Assembly: GCA_028023455.1 (NCBI GenBank)
Contig: JAQFVV010012404.1
Location: forward strand, 15,985,000 to 16,048,999
Length of the DNA stretch: 64,000 bases
Direction of reading: 5' to 3'
Origin: Epiperipatus broadwayi
Lineage: Eukaryota > Onychophora > Udeonychophora > Euonychophora > Peripatidae
Both the position numbers and the translations under genes were made by a program. Every line of letters starts with the position of its first letter. Positions within the stretch are counted from its first letter, which is position 1. This document shows, piece after piece, positions 25,989 to 38,700 of the stretch. Under the pieces are notes generated by a model. The model searched no databases, had not been told where the DNA came from, and saw only the letters and a list, made by a program, of their open reading frames with translations.

Positions 25989-28129
25989 GTATATGCGTAT
26001 GTTTAAAATACATTGTTTAAAATATAAAATGTATAATTAAAATAAGTATGTATACACTGTTATATGTGTGAAAGCACCTACATATATATATATACATCCC
26101 AGGAATGAAAATTTATATGCGAATGTGAGAAAATTTAATTTTTAAAACTTATAATAATTTATAAATATATTAAATGAAGGAATTGTAATGCTTCTTAAAT
26201 ATATTGCATTACAACCTATTTTACATGTATATGTAAGTACTTCCACACATATAACAGTCTCTACATACTTATTTAATTACACATTTTCAATGTATATTTT
26301 AAAAAATGTATTTTAAACATACGCATATAGCTATTACAAAATAATGTGTGCTATACCTATATAAATGCACATACTCTTTATTATATCTTATTTATGGTCA
26401 ATTTAAGTTAATATATGCACAGACTTGGAGTGCTTGAACTGGGGAAAAGATACTACTATGTGAAATAATAGATGAAACAGGATGATGACTAAATAATACC
26501 ATTTCAAAGGTTACTTAAAATTATTTAAATTAATATTCTTTAGGTTTTTAAAATTACAATTATATTTAGATTCAATTTGTTGGTGGATGGACAAAAAGCA
26601 TCAAAATGAGGGAGATACATTTATTACATTTCTAAAAGCTGCTAAAGATACCTACTGATGGTGAAAACGTTAGTGTTTAACTTATTTAAAAGGAAATAAC
26701 TTTTACATTTGAAATAATCAACAGATTTTTATTTATTTATGTTACTATTCTTTTTTATTTTCTAGCATATGAATTTTGATGTGGACTTTTTCCTTGATAA
26801 TTATCATTTCAAAATGTTATTTTAAATTGGAGATAAAAGAAAAGCAGCAGTTTTTAAAAACATGAAGAAATTTAAGGAAATGAAGGAATCAAATTAAATG
26901 AAGTGCAAGAGATAAATCTGATTTATTAATTTTTTATTTGTAATGTTAATGTTCTTAACTTCTGACAATTAACTATTTCAGTATTTATATTATCAACAAT
27001 AAAATGTATTTATTTTTCTAAACATGATTTCGTGTTCATTTGTTAATGGTAAAAATCACTTGCATGTAAATAACTAGATATGTATTGATTTCAAGAATTC
27101 AATGTATCAATGCAAATTATCGATTTCTAGAGCCCATGTGGATCTCACGTGATCAAGTGTAGATTCTATTAAGACATTAGGAGATGAACTTCAAACAGTA
27201 TCTATGTGGGACAAAGCAAAATTTCTGGTAAGTAGAAGTTTTAATATTTCATTATTTTGAAATTCAGACTTTTAATAATATTCATAAGTAAATATTCTTT
27301 TTTTATTAAGTGCAAGTAGTTGATAAATTTTATTTTTTTTAAAGATGGATATAAATTTAGATAGCATGAATTTAAGATATTTGCGTGCCTTTTTTTTCAC
27401 ATGGTTCCATATGTATAACTGTATGAAAATATAATTATTGCTTAAGTTTAATTTCAAATATTTGCAAAATAGCATTTTACTTTTTTATTCACATGATTAC
27501 ATTTTTTATAACTATGAAAATTGCTTTTTTAATTACCAAAAATGCTTGATAAATTAGCAAACTTAAATTTAAACTAGCAATCGATCTTTCCTATGTCATT
27601 ATTTTGTAACATTCATATTTTATAAGTTGTAATCTTTTGGCATACTGTATAATTCGTATTTTAAATCTATGAATTTTAAGTTATCCTTTTGATAATCGTG
27701 AGTAAATGTTTTAATAAACTAGTAAACTGAAATATGATCTTTTTTAAAGATTTATGTAGCTTTAAATAACGTGTATTCCAGATGTTTACCACCTTTTTGT
27801 CACATGATTCCATTTGTATAACTGGATGAAAATATAATTATTGCTTAAAATTATTTTCAAATATAATTGATAAACTAGCAATCGATCTTTCCCATGTCAT
27901 TATTTTTTAACATTCATATTTTATAAGTTATAATCTTTTGACCTACAGTATAATTCGTATTTTAAATCTATCAATTTTAAGTTATCCTTTTTAGTTATCG
28001 TGAGTAAAAATGTTTTATGATTTTTTTTTTAAAGACTGATATAGCTTTAAATAATGTGTTTTCCATTTGTATAACAGGATGAAAATATAATTATTGCTTA
28101 AATTTGATTTCAAATATTTGTGGAATTTT

Positions 28130-28400
28130 TTTTTTTTCCCTATGAAAAATTACATTTTGTGTTTTAATATTTTAATCACATGATTTGGTTTTTTTTTTCT
28201 ATGAAAATTATGATTTTGTGTTTTAATATTTTAATCACGTGATTTGGTATTTTTTTATGAAAATTTAGACCTTTTTGATTTATTTTAAAGAATTTTTTAT
28301 TTTTTTTAATTACGTGATTTGTTTTTTTTTTTTTCTATGAAAATTACGATTTTGTGTTTTAATATTTTAATCATGTGATTTGTTTTTTTTTTTAAATTTC
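28130..28400. repeat. Expanded ~75-bp sub-repeats in the right arm
   Basis: The block TTTTTCTATGAAAATTA-CGATTTTGTGTTTTAATATTTTAATCA followed by CGTGATTTG or CATGATTTG recurs about four times here with small differences. The corresponding part of the left arm (about 24075-24160) holds essentially one such block, so the arms have diverged in repeat number. Confidence 0.7.
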
Positions 28401-28642
28401 CAATGTTACTTTCTTTTTTCACTTGTTTTGCTCCCCCCCACTGCATTTTTTTAAGGGTACTGCCTTAGGCTAATTAATTTCGTCACTTACTTCCTACCAC
28501 CTTTTTTATTGTAGTGCCTTAGGCGATTTATTTTTTTGAAAACTGAGTATTTTTAGTCAATGTCATTTATCGCTTGCATGTGCCAGCAGTGTTTTTGGGT
28601 GTTTTCAAATTCAAAATGGCCACCGAGCACATACTATATCAG

Positions 28643-29887
28643 CACCCTATAATTTATCCTTAAGAGAAACAAACATTTTACATGCAAGGAGTAAACCAAA
28701 TAACACATTCATGTCTCCAACTCAAAGTCTCTTTAAACACAAACATGCATATATTAAAAATCAATGCATGTAGCCCTTTTAGAAGTTCTTATCTTCTAAC
28801 AATTTAAATATCTTTTGAACAATAACTATAACTAACAAACTCTTTAAAGTTTCATTTTAGTGGTTGCATCACACATGCAATTTGTCATTTTCTAAGATAA
28901 TTCAACTATTAACTTCTCACTGTAGTCATGGCTAGATTTCTATTACTTACCCTTTAGTGAGAAATATTTCTATCTGACAACCAGTACTTTCAATACTCAA
29001 TTGCATGGGGGTTTAATAATTTTAACTCACTATTTTGTATATGAATGTTTTTATTCACATAAATATTTTATTCAATATAATTTATTTTATTAAAGGTATC
29101 ATTGTATATTTTCTAGAGTAGTTTTTAAGGACATAATTTTAGTATTGAAATAATCTGCACATATTTACAAACAATAAATGACCTTTATTTGCAATATATT
29201 TTATACACACAGACATTTCTGAAAGTAATTATGGAAATCAGATAAAGCAAAACAAAACTGCTAATCTAGATGTGTGTGAGGGCAATACCATACAGATGTT
29301 GGTGTAAATACAAATGTGCTTGCAGCACAGCAATGCATGAACAGCTTACTATGCCAAAAAGTGCATATGGTATAGAATTAACAGTACTGAATAAAGTATA
29401 GTGAAATTAAATTCAGCATTATAGTTCAATACTATAAAGAACTGTGCTTGCATGGATTAATAATGAAAAAAGTAGATATTAATATAGTTGTAGAAGAAAT
29501 GCAAGATTTTTCTAATCATACTATATTTGCAAGTTGATTTAATGCAAATCAACCAGTGAGATACTGGTTGAAGTATTAACAATTAATATTATTTATTCAG
29601 AATGATAAACTTTTTGTTAAGTTTAAATTTTAGTATATAATCATTTCTCCAAATACTTATTAATGAGTGTACAACTGGCTTATGGAAATTTGGACCCCTG
29701 TACATATCACTACCCATTTACTTATCAATAATAGAATACTCAATTAGGTTAGTATAGGTCAACTTATCATAAGCTTGTTTAAAACCAGCATGTTAAGTTT
29801 TACTTAGATTTGAATTCTAATTTATTGTTATGACAGAATGTGCTTATGCTATGAGGCTCTTCTCTCTCTCTCTCTTTCTATATATAT
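28643..29887. other. Intronic, nothing recognised
   Basis: AT-rich sequence ending in a (CT)n tract near 29859-29878 and a TA tract that flanks the LTR element. No exon, repeat or motif could be supported. Confidence 0.45.
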
Positions 29888-31910
29888 AAACAATTTACAA
29901 CGTCATCAGTGTATGTTTACGTTTAAAATATTTTAACTCAGCTGAATGCAAACCTTTATCCTTATCAAACCTACTTTTCTACAGTTATTCTTTCCAAGGG
30001 TGAATTGTTACAGTGACGCATGTATTACTAACGGTCCTTCCCATACGAAGTTTTCCCGAAAACAAATCGAGTCATTCACCCCTTATAAGAAGTTTTCCCA
30101 AACTTTGGGTCATTCAAAGGGGTAAGTAAAGCAACTGACAGCAGAACACATACATATCAGGTAATGCAATTGAACCCTCCCAGCTTTAATGTAACTTTTA
30201 ATTAGATCTTTACGTTTATACACAACGTATATATTTTTTTGTTCGTTGCCAAGCGCCAATCTCGTTATATACAAGAATCGTAGAGCCTATTAAATATTTG
30301 TTTGATTCAGCCTTTTAATTATTTGCCCGTCTTAATGCTCAGGGGTGGTAGCGCCTTAAAAACAAAGGTGAATGAAAATTCAAATCAATTCTCTCTATAT
30401 CTTTCTATTCTCTTTTATTCCCCATTAATTTAAACTAAACCTTTTACAATCCTCATATACCTTTCTATTTAATCTGTCTTGTTATAAATTATTGTTAAAT
30501 TCACACCAGCATGCACATGTATAAGATTTTGGAACTTATAAATTCTATAACGTATTTCGCACTAAATAAATAATTTAATTACAGATCTACTATTACTTAT
30601 TCAAAAAACACAATCAATAAATGGCACACATTTTAATGAATTATTATTAAGGAGAAGATAAAAAAAAAGTTTAATAATACTGGTATATTACGAAATATTT
30701 TCACAATTAGGTTGGATTAACTTTAAACATTTAAAATGGCATAATAAGTGTATATTTACCAGTATAGTATAATTTGAAAACTGGCGTATGGGTTTCTGAG
30801 TGCACTCGCAAAACGATTCCGGGGACTACATAGGCAAATATGGTGTCCATCACTTCCACTTCACATTTCTTTCCTTTAGTTCCTCTAAAGTGGTGTCTTC
30901 AATCTTCTGTTCCTTATTCTTTCAGCTTAATTCCAGAATGGCATACGATCAACACTGGATTCAAATCAGCTTGTTATGTAGGGCAGTTGGAGATGTTGAC
31001 TGTGGAATATATTTACATGGCATATTAAAATGGCTGGAGTCCAAACACCGACCAAGCATGATGGTGATTCTACCCCATGCGATCCATGAGGTCACTCACA
31101 TATGTAGTTCAGTTCACACTATTTACTTCTCCAACTTTGTACTTTTCAGTTAATGTAACAGCTTTTCCTAATCAATTTTCTTCAATAAAAATTTAGAATA
31201 TCTGCACTCCTTACATGTCAGACTAGCCGAGCTCAACTGTCCATTTCTTTCAAATTAATTAATCAATCCCAGTTGCCTCCCTCCTGATTGCTGGTATTCC
31301 TTTGTTTCAAAAATATATTTTTTTTATAAAAATGTCAAATAAAAGAAAAACCACTTAGTGATCTTGACTTTTACTTCTCTCTCTTTTTCTTTTAAATTTC
31401 TGAACTTTTAATTACAAATCCTTTTGTCAACTTTAACCAAACAAAAGAGATCAAAAATAATTCAATAACTAATGGCATTCCATGTTCATATTTTTTTCTT
31501 TTTGATTTTTTAATTAAAATTATTTCTGAAAAATCCATTTAATTAAAACAAACACACAAAAAAAATATATCCATTCAAGCAGTTGGATTTTGCTTTCTTT
31601 ATTTGTCTTTCCTTTTTATTTAACAATGCGATCCATTTGGCCGATTCATTCAGGAAGTTTATACTTACAAAAGAAATTTTTCTTTTACCTGCTTTAAAGT
31701 CTTCTAAATTTCTATTTTCTTGTTCTCAACAATATTTACCTACATATATGTATGCCACTCATAATATATGCCCACACCCCTCGTTCCAGCAAATACACGT
31801 GTGCTTGGTATGCGCGACTTATATAATACTAATAATATCTAAATAAATTATTTACAAACTACATTTTCATTCCCTTTTTGTAACAGGGTTTGAACCCAGT
31901 TCCTGTTACA
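29888..31910 (-). repeat. 3' LTR of the Gypsy-like element
   Basis: This 2023-bp direct copy of the right-hand LTR shows only scattered substitutions and short indels against its partner. Open frames within it (for example 30800-31153) are not conserved in the other LTR and are not genes. An internal inverted word, GTAACAGGGTTTGAACCC then CCTGTTAC, lies at its minus-strand start. Confidence 0.88.
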
Positions 31911-33361
31911 ATGCCCCCCTGTTGGAAAGACTTCAAAATGAGGTATACTTATTTTGTTTTGAAGGCTACCAAAAAAAAACAACTCTGACCTAACCCTTTC
32001 CTATATGTACATGTCTTTTCCCTTTCTTTCTGTTCCCCATAAACTTCATTTTACTATTTGCTATGGCTTTTGGCAGTTAGAATCCTTTCCCTGATCGTCA
32101 TTTCTCCATTTGCCTTGATCTATAGGTTTATCCTGTTCGCTTTCACTCATATCTATAGCACTTAACATCTCAGCCACCTCTTCAATCGATGACCTCCCAT
32201 TCCCTATCAGCATCTGTTTGATCCTTGTTGGCAAATTGTGCCTGATGATTCTAATTATATGTCACCATCATATTGCATTCATCCAAGGTTCACAATTTAG
32301 CCACTTGTCACCAAAAAAATTGTGTGTAGTTCTCTTGCTCATTTACTCTATATTTTTCCTGCATTATATGGTATCTAACGACTTCTTGCCGCTCTTCCGC
32401 CCAAAACATTTCACACACAGCTTCCGTATACTCTTTAAACATTCAAGGTTGGCAAAATAGAGACTCCCACCATGACAACGTACTCCCCGCCAAGTTGCCA
32501 CATGCTATTATTACCTTGTTTGCTTCCAACAATGTTTACATTAAAGTACCTCTGTAGGCTCTTGAGGTGCTCTACTGGTGCCTCTTCTATTTGACCAGAG
32601 AATGAATGGATCTTAAGGAATTGTTTAACATTTGTCTGGCTACCTATCCCTTTCTCCATGATTTGCTGCTTTTCCCTTATCTTCTCTCCTATGACTCGGC
32701 CTGTCTTAATTTCCATTTTCCTCTGTATTTTCCTCTACTTCTAATTTCTCTGTCGCTTGCTTTTCACTCTCCCCCACCTCTGCCTTACTACTTCCTATTT
32801 CTTCACGCAACTTTTTCTCCAATTCTGCCAAACCCTTTTTATTTTCTATCTGCATCTCTGATAACCTTTCGTTCATTTTTACCTTTACCTTCCTTATTTC
32901 TTTTTGTAACCTTTCTTCCATTTCTTGTAACATTACCATAATCTGTTTAAACATGTTCATTTCCTTTCCCTTGTCCGACGTTTCTGAATCCATGTTGCTC
33001 TGTGATCTAGTTTTCATCCGATTTTAATTTTATATTATTTTTGTTTAATGCAATTTGCCGGGTTCAATGTCCCAGCCCCTAACCATTTCTCCATGTAGTA
33101 TTTATTATTTTTCCCCTGTTTGTTTTTGCCCTATTTATCTATTTATCATTAAATCTATTATTATTTTTCTCTTCCCAGAAAAATATTTAGCTGAACAGCA
33201 CTAATTTTTATACTTAAAAAACAACAACTATATTTTCTCTCTTTTTTTTTAAAAAAAAAAAAAAGTTTTCTCCCTTTGATTTATGCGCTCTCTATATCCT
33301 TCAGCTGCATTCACCCTATCGCTCTCCATTCTTCAAAAGCCCCATCGTTGGGAGACCAATA
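31911..33361 (-). pseudogene. Defective gag of the LTR element
   Basis: The minus strand from 33017 encodes a Met-initiated, highly charged coiled-coil stretch of about 100 residues (LQEMEERLQKEIRKVKVKM and similar heptads), stopping at 32706. A shifted frame resumes at 32716-32435 with a capsid-like start (FLKIHSFSGQIEEAPVEHL). Further frames to about 32080 include an YTQFF block and HNLPTRIKQMLIGNGRSSIEE, a Gypsy capsid C-terminal pattern. At least three frame disruptions are needed to follow it. No zinc knuckle, protease or pol motif follows before the polypurine tract. Confidence 0.72.
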
Positions 33362-35399
33362 AAACAATTTACACCGTCATCAGTGCATGTTTACATTTAA
33401 AATATTTTAACTCAGCTGAATTCAAACCTTTATCCTTATCAAACCTACTTTTCTACAGTTATTCTTTCCGAGGGTGAATTGTTACAGTGACGCATGTATT
33501 ACTAATGGTCCTTCCCATACAAAGTTTTCCCAAAAACAAATCGAGTCATTCACCCCTTATAAGAAGTTTTCCTGAACTTTGGGTCATTCAAAGGGGTAAG
33601 TAAAGCAACTGACAGCAGAACACATATATATCAGATAATGCAATTGAACCCTCCCAGCTTTAACGTAACTTTTAATTAGACCTCTACGTTTATGGACAAC
33701 GTATATTTTTTTTGTTCATTGCCAAGTGCCAATCTTGTTATATACAAGAATCGTAGGGCCTATTAAATATTTGTTTTTATTCAGCCTTTTAATTATTTGC
33801 CTGTCTTAATGCTCAGGGATGGTAGCGCCTTGCACCGGAGAAGAAATGAAGGTGAATGAAATTCCAAATCAATTCTTTCTATATCTTTCTATTCTCTTTT
33901 ATTCCCCATTAATTTAAACTAAACCTTTTACAATCCTCATATACCTTTCTATCTAATCTGTCTCATTATAAATTATTGTTAAATTCACACCAGCACGCAC
34001 GTGTATAAGATTTTGGAACTTATAAATTCTATAACATGTATCTCACTAAATAAATAATTTAATTACAGATCTACTATTATTTATTGAAAAAACACAATCA
34101 CTAAATGGCACACATTTTAATGAATTATTATTAAGGAGAAGATAATAAAAAAAAAGTTTAATAATACTGGTATATTACGAAATATTTTCGCAATTAGGTT
34201 GGATTAACTTTAAACATTTAAAATGGCATAATAAGTGTATATTTATGGGTATAGTATAATTTGAATAACTGGCATATGTGTTTCCGAGTGCACTCACAAA
34301 CGATTCCGGGGATCCTACATAGGCAAATATGGCAGATCGCTTCCACTTCACATTTCTTTCCTTCAGTCCCTCTAAAGTGGTGTCTTCAATCTTCTGTTCC
34401 TTATTCTTTCAGCTTAATTCCAGAATGGCATACGATCAACACTGGATTTAAATAGCTTTAGTTATGTAGGACAGTTGGAGATGTTGACTGTGGAATATAT
34501 TTACGTGGCATATTAAAATGGCTGGAGTCCGAACACCGACCAAGCAAATGGTAATTCTACCCCATGCGATCCATGAGGTCACTCATATATGTAGTTCAGT
34601 TTGCACTATTTACTTCTCCAAATTTCTTCTTTTCAGTTAATGTAACAGCTTTTCCTAATCAATTTTCTTCAATAAAAATTTAGAATATCTGCACTCCTTA
34701 CACGTCAGACTAGCCAAGCTCAACTGTCCGTTTTTTTCAAATTAATTAATCAATCCCAGTTGCCTCCCTCCTGATCGCTGGTATTCCTTTGTTTCAAAAA
34801 TAGATTTTTTTATATAAAAATGTCAAAAAAAAAGGAAAACCACTTAGTGATCTTGACTTTTACTTCTCTCTTTTTCTTTTAAATTCCTGAACTTTTAATT
34901 ACAAATCCTTTTGTCAACTTTAACCAAACAAAAGAGATCGAAAATAGTTCAATAACTAATGGCATTTTATGTTCATATTTCTTTCTTTTTGATTTTTTAA
35001 TCAAAATTATTTCTGAAAAATCCATTTAATTAGAACAAACACACACAAAAAATATATCCATTCAAGCAGTTGGATTTTGCTTTCTTTATTTTTCTTTCCT
35101 TTTTATTGAACAATGCGATCCGTTTGTCCAATTCATTCAGGAAGTTTATACTTACAAAAGAAATTTTTCTTTTACCTGCTTCTAAATTTCTACTTTCTTG
35201 TTCTCAACAATAATATTTACCTACATATATGTATGCCACTCATAATATATGCCCACACTCCTCGTTCCAGCAAATACACGTGCGCTTGGTATGTGCGACT
35301 TATATAATATTAATAATATCTAAATAAATAAATAAATTATCTACAGACTACATTTTCATTCCCTTTTTGTAACAGGGTTTGAACCCAGTTCCTGTTACA
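33362..35399 (-). repeat. 5' LTR of the Gypsy-like element
   Basis: This 2038-bp copy lies upstream of the primer-binding site in the minus orientation, so it is the promoter LTR. Its outer end, read on the minus strand, is TGTAACAGGAACTGGGTTC directly after a TA microsatellite. Confidence 0.88.
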
Positions 35400-35421
35400 A
35401 TATATATATATATATATATAT

Positions 35422-35750
35422 ATTGTGCCCTTATCTATAGGTCATAATAAGGTATATATATATATATATATAAACATTACAAGCATAAAGCTAAACTAGT
35501 CAATATAAAATCAAAACTACCCCAAATCTAAAATTAAACCAGACCAGAATAAAAATAATATTAAAACACAACCTAAGGTTTCACTGCTACAAATATTTCT
35601 TTACACTTGAGAAGTCTGCTTGTAGCAGTGAAACCTTAGGTTGTGTTTTAATATTATTTTTATTCTGGTCTGGTTTAATTTTAGATTTGGGGTAGTTTTG
35701 ATATTATATATATATATATTGTGCCCTTATCTATAGGTCATAATAAGGTA
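35422..35750. repeat. Perfect 83-bp hairpin between identical 33-bp direct repeats
   Basis: The arms 35510-35592 and 35620-35702 are exact reverse complements around a 27-nt loop. Both begin ATCAAAACTACCCC when read inward. The word starting ATTGTGCCCTTATC and ending CATAATAAGGTA occurs without mismatch at 35422-35454 and 35718-35750, in direct orientation with a TA tract at both copies. Perfect identity in both repeat types, next to a much more diverged LTR pair, points to a very recent event. Confidence 0.95.
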
Positions 35751-35759
35751 GAAGGTCAA

Positions 35760-38700
35760 TTACTAAAAAATTTTAAATTTTAAGTTATATTTGTATGATA
35801 TATAAATAATAGTAGGATAATTAGATTTTATAGTACAATTTAAAGCTGAAAATACCTGGTATATAAAAATGTAAAGGATTATTTTAAAGGAAAACAGTTA
35901 AATAAAGCTTAATGATATCCTTGCTTATGGTTGTAAAAGCTGGCCATATAAAATAATACAGCTATAAATAGTTAAAAGTATATTAATAATTTGAGTATAA
36001 TATTTTAAAACTAATAAATTAAATAAATGCTATATGTAGTGTATAATTATATTTAATAGTCAAATTTAATAGAGTATATTTTAAGATAAACTTTGGGATG
36101 GTGAGAATTATATTTAGTTCTACAAGTTTAAATTATTTTCCAAATTTTTTATAAAATATATCAGTTTTGGTAATTTAGACCGAGACGTAAATTAAAAAAT
36201 CATCTGATAAAGTTAGTAATCACGTGACTGTATATTATATACCTTCACACACACACTTGTTAGAATAATAAAAAAGTTTGTGAATTATGAAACTAAATAT
36301 AATTGCCATCGATCCTTAAAGTAAAAGTTGAGATATTAAATATTTTAATAATTGTTTTAAAGTTTAAATGATTTTGATAAAATTATAATTGAATTTAAAA
36401 ATACTAGTCTAAATAATATTTAAGACATGACGTCATAAATTCTTTATTTTAAAAAATCTAGTCTGTTATTAAACTAAAAATGTGTAAATTTGTTCGCGCT
36501 AAAAGTTATTAACCAATCAACGGAGGTAATTTAGCAGACAAAATATAAGAATTAGACGGAGCGGGAAAGGAGAAAGTAATGTGTAAGTGAAGAGAGAGTA
36601 ACATATTTTTTTTAGCTGATAACACCGTAGCTAGAAAAGTGATATAAATTTAAAATTTTGTATTTATTTTAAAAGTTCTTTTTTAACATATAATATTTTG
36701 ACTGCCTCTACATGGATTGCTAATTTTAAAAGTTATCTTACCAGGATATTTTATTCAAGTTCAGCCAAAACCTTATAGTAAAATGGAAGTACAGAAAAAA
36801 ATACCTAAAAATATTGCTAAGGGAAAAATATTTGGAAAGTGCCTTAATACAGCTTTATTTATGCTCAACCAGAAACTTATTATTATAACTCAGAGAAATA
36901 TAATTGGGACGCTATATGAAAACTTAAAAGAGAAGTTACTTGCCGTCAGGAAAAAATTATGACACACAATTTTATAAGGCTACTTTGAAGTTATGTTATT
37001 CTTCTCTATGGAAAAATTTAATATGCGGTTTTATTATAAAGAAAAATTATGTAAAAGTTATAATGAAGAAAGAATGTTTATCTTTTAAAAAGGAAACATT
37101 ATAAAAATGTAGTACCAGAAGTTTAAATAAAGAAAAAAAGTAATAGAATAATATGAAAGTGCTATTACGCGTTTTATGGAAAGGAACAGAAAACTTTTTC
37201 TAAGAGGAATTAGAAAAAATATTATAAAGTATTCATTGGAGGAAATGCTTGATTTAAAAAAAAAAATATAAAATTAAATTACTTAATAAAAATGGATCCA
37301 TGGAAACCGAAAAATTTTATTGAATATTTAAATAAAAGTACCTAGAAGATGCATCATAAAAGTCGCGCGGGAAAATATTAGCAGACAATATTAGAAGAGA
37401 ATATGGAGAAGTTTTTCTTTACGGGATTAATTGATATCGTGAATTAATATTGTGAAAACCAAGGATTGTCGTCTATGAATATTTATTAAACAGAGCAATA
37501 ATTGTTTTGCCTTAAAATAGAACATTAAGTGACTGAAGAAGAAATAATATACATTTTTTTTTTAGCTTTAATATGAACGGTTCAAGAAAGTTTGATGAAG
37601 AAGTACAGTAAATATAGTTTAAATATATTTTACTAATTTATTTTAAAATATAAAATGTTATGTGAGATTAGGGAAAACATATAAACATAAATTTAGTAAT
37701 ATTAAAAAATTAAATATAATAGCTTGATATAATGATAGATATATTGTTTAAAAATAAAGTGTATGTATGGGAGTCTTATATCTACAAGAATCAATGGGAT
37801 GGTGAAGCCTACAGAACGCGATCGAGAAGATAAAGATCATTTGGTAATTTTGATATTTATTTATAATGCATAATGTATTTTTTTTTTTTTAGATCATCTA
37901 TTGATTAAGAATGATGTGTGAAAGTTTAAATTATATGTACACATTTTATACAACATTTTTAACATATTATGAGATAGGAGTAATTCTGAATATGCATGCA
38001 ATAGGTTATTTAAAGTATATTAATAATATAATTCGACAGAACAATTGTGTGATTCTTTTGAACTTTCATATGATAAAGTATTCAGATATTTTAAAATAGT
38101 TTGTATATGATAAAATATACGAGGAAAGTAGTAAAAAGATTTTCTTATAGAACAGCGGAATAGTTTTGAAATAAATGAATTTTATTATTGTTAGAAATGC
38201 AGATAGGTATTTGTCGATGTACCGTATAGAAAAATCTTGAGAAATAAGATCGGATAGTGACTTGGTAGTACTAGTGGAGAGGAAACCAAGATGATGTTTT
38301 TGTTAAGAAATAGGAAAAATAAAGTATTTGGATCATAGTTAGTTTGTGTGATTTCAGTATAGTTAACTAAGCCCTATGACTGAACACATATAGTTTGGAC
38401 AGTGTTTTTGCATATCTTTAAACTTTTTGATGTTATAATAAAGCTGAAGAAATAGCTTTAGCATCACTCCTATAATAGAGGTTGGTAGACAGATAAAGGT
38501 CACTCCTCTATAGTGTCTTTTAATTCACTGTGCCATGATTGTCAAGGTTTATGATGAGTAATATCCTAGTTATATTTTGATCCTATGCATCTATCTTCGC
38601 TATCCTTATTTCGTGGATCTGCATCGGTCAGAGAGATATTTTCAAAGAAATAATGAATAAAATAGAACTGAAGATATGTTATCGTTTATGTAAGAATAGT

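Larger units (their letters stand above)
23895..28642. mobile_element. 4.75-kb fold-back element with ~2.2-kb inverted arms
   Basis: The ends CTGATATAGTACGTGC (left) and GCACATACTATATCAG (right) are inverted with one mismatch, and the arms stay complementary to a centre near 26150. Shared landmarks include CGCCTAAGGCACTACAAT (24011) with ATTGTAGTGCCTTAGGCG (28508), TTTTTGTCCATCCACCAGCAAATT (25447) with its complement near 26576, and TATGCACATACTC-type words either side of the loop. Each arm contains sub-repeats of about 240-350 bp (left arm near 24165, 24410 and 24765), each with AAGCAATAATTA, a TATACAAATGGAA-like block and CATGTGA. Long arms built of tandem sub-repeats are the hallmark of Foldback (FB)-type DNA transposons. 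No transposase is visible. Target duplications could not be read. Confidence 0.75.
29888..35399 (-). mobile_element. Gypsy-like LTR retrotransposon, gag-only
   Basis: Two direct repeats (29888-31910 and 33362-35399) enclose 1451 bp. On the minus strand each begins TGTAACAGG. A tRNA-primer-binding-like site, TGGTCTCCCAACGATGGGG, lies two or three bases inside the right copy (33341-33358). A polypurine tract (CAGGGGGGCAT) abuts the left copy at 31911-31922. These fix the orientation. The internal region holds a broken gag and no protease, reverse transcriptase or integrase. Flanks are TA-rich, consistent with a short ATAT or TATA target duplication that cannot be read unambiguously. The element must have depended on proteins from an intact relative. 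Confidence 0.88.

Noticed and set aside
30800-31153. 117-codon frame on the plus strand
   Set aside because: It lies inside the LTR and is broken in the other LTR copy; not a gene.
32606-32941. 111-codon Leu/Pro/Phe-rich frame on the plus strand
   Set aside because: It is the antisense shadow of the gag coiled coil.
36717-36962. 81-codon frame in repeat copy B
   Set aside because: The homologous part of copy A is not open in this frame, so coding is unsupported.
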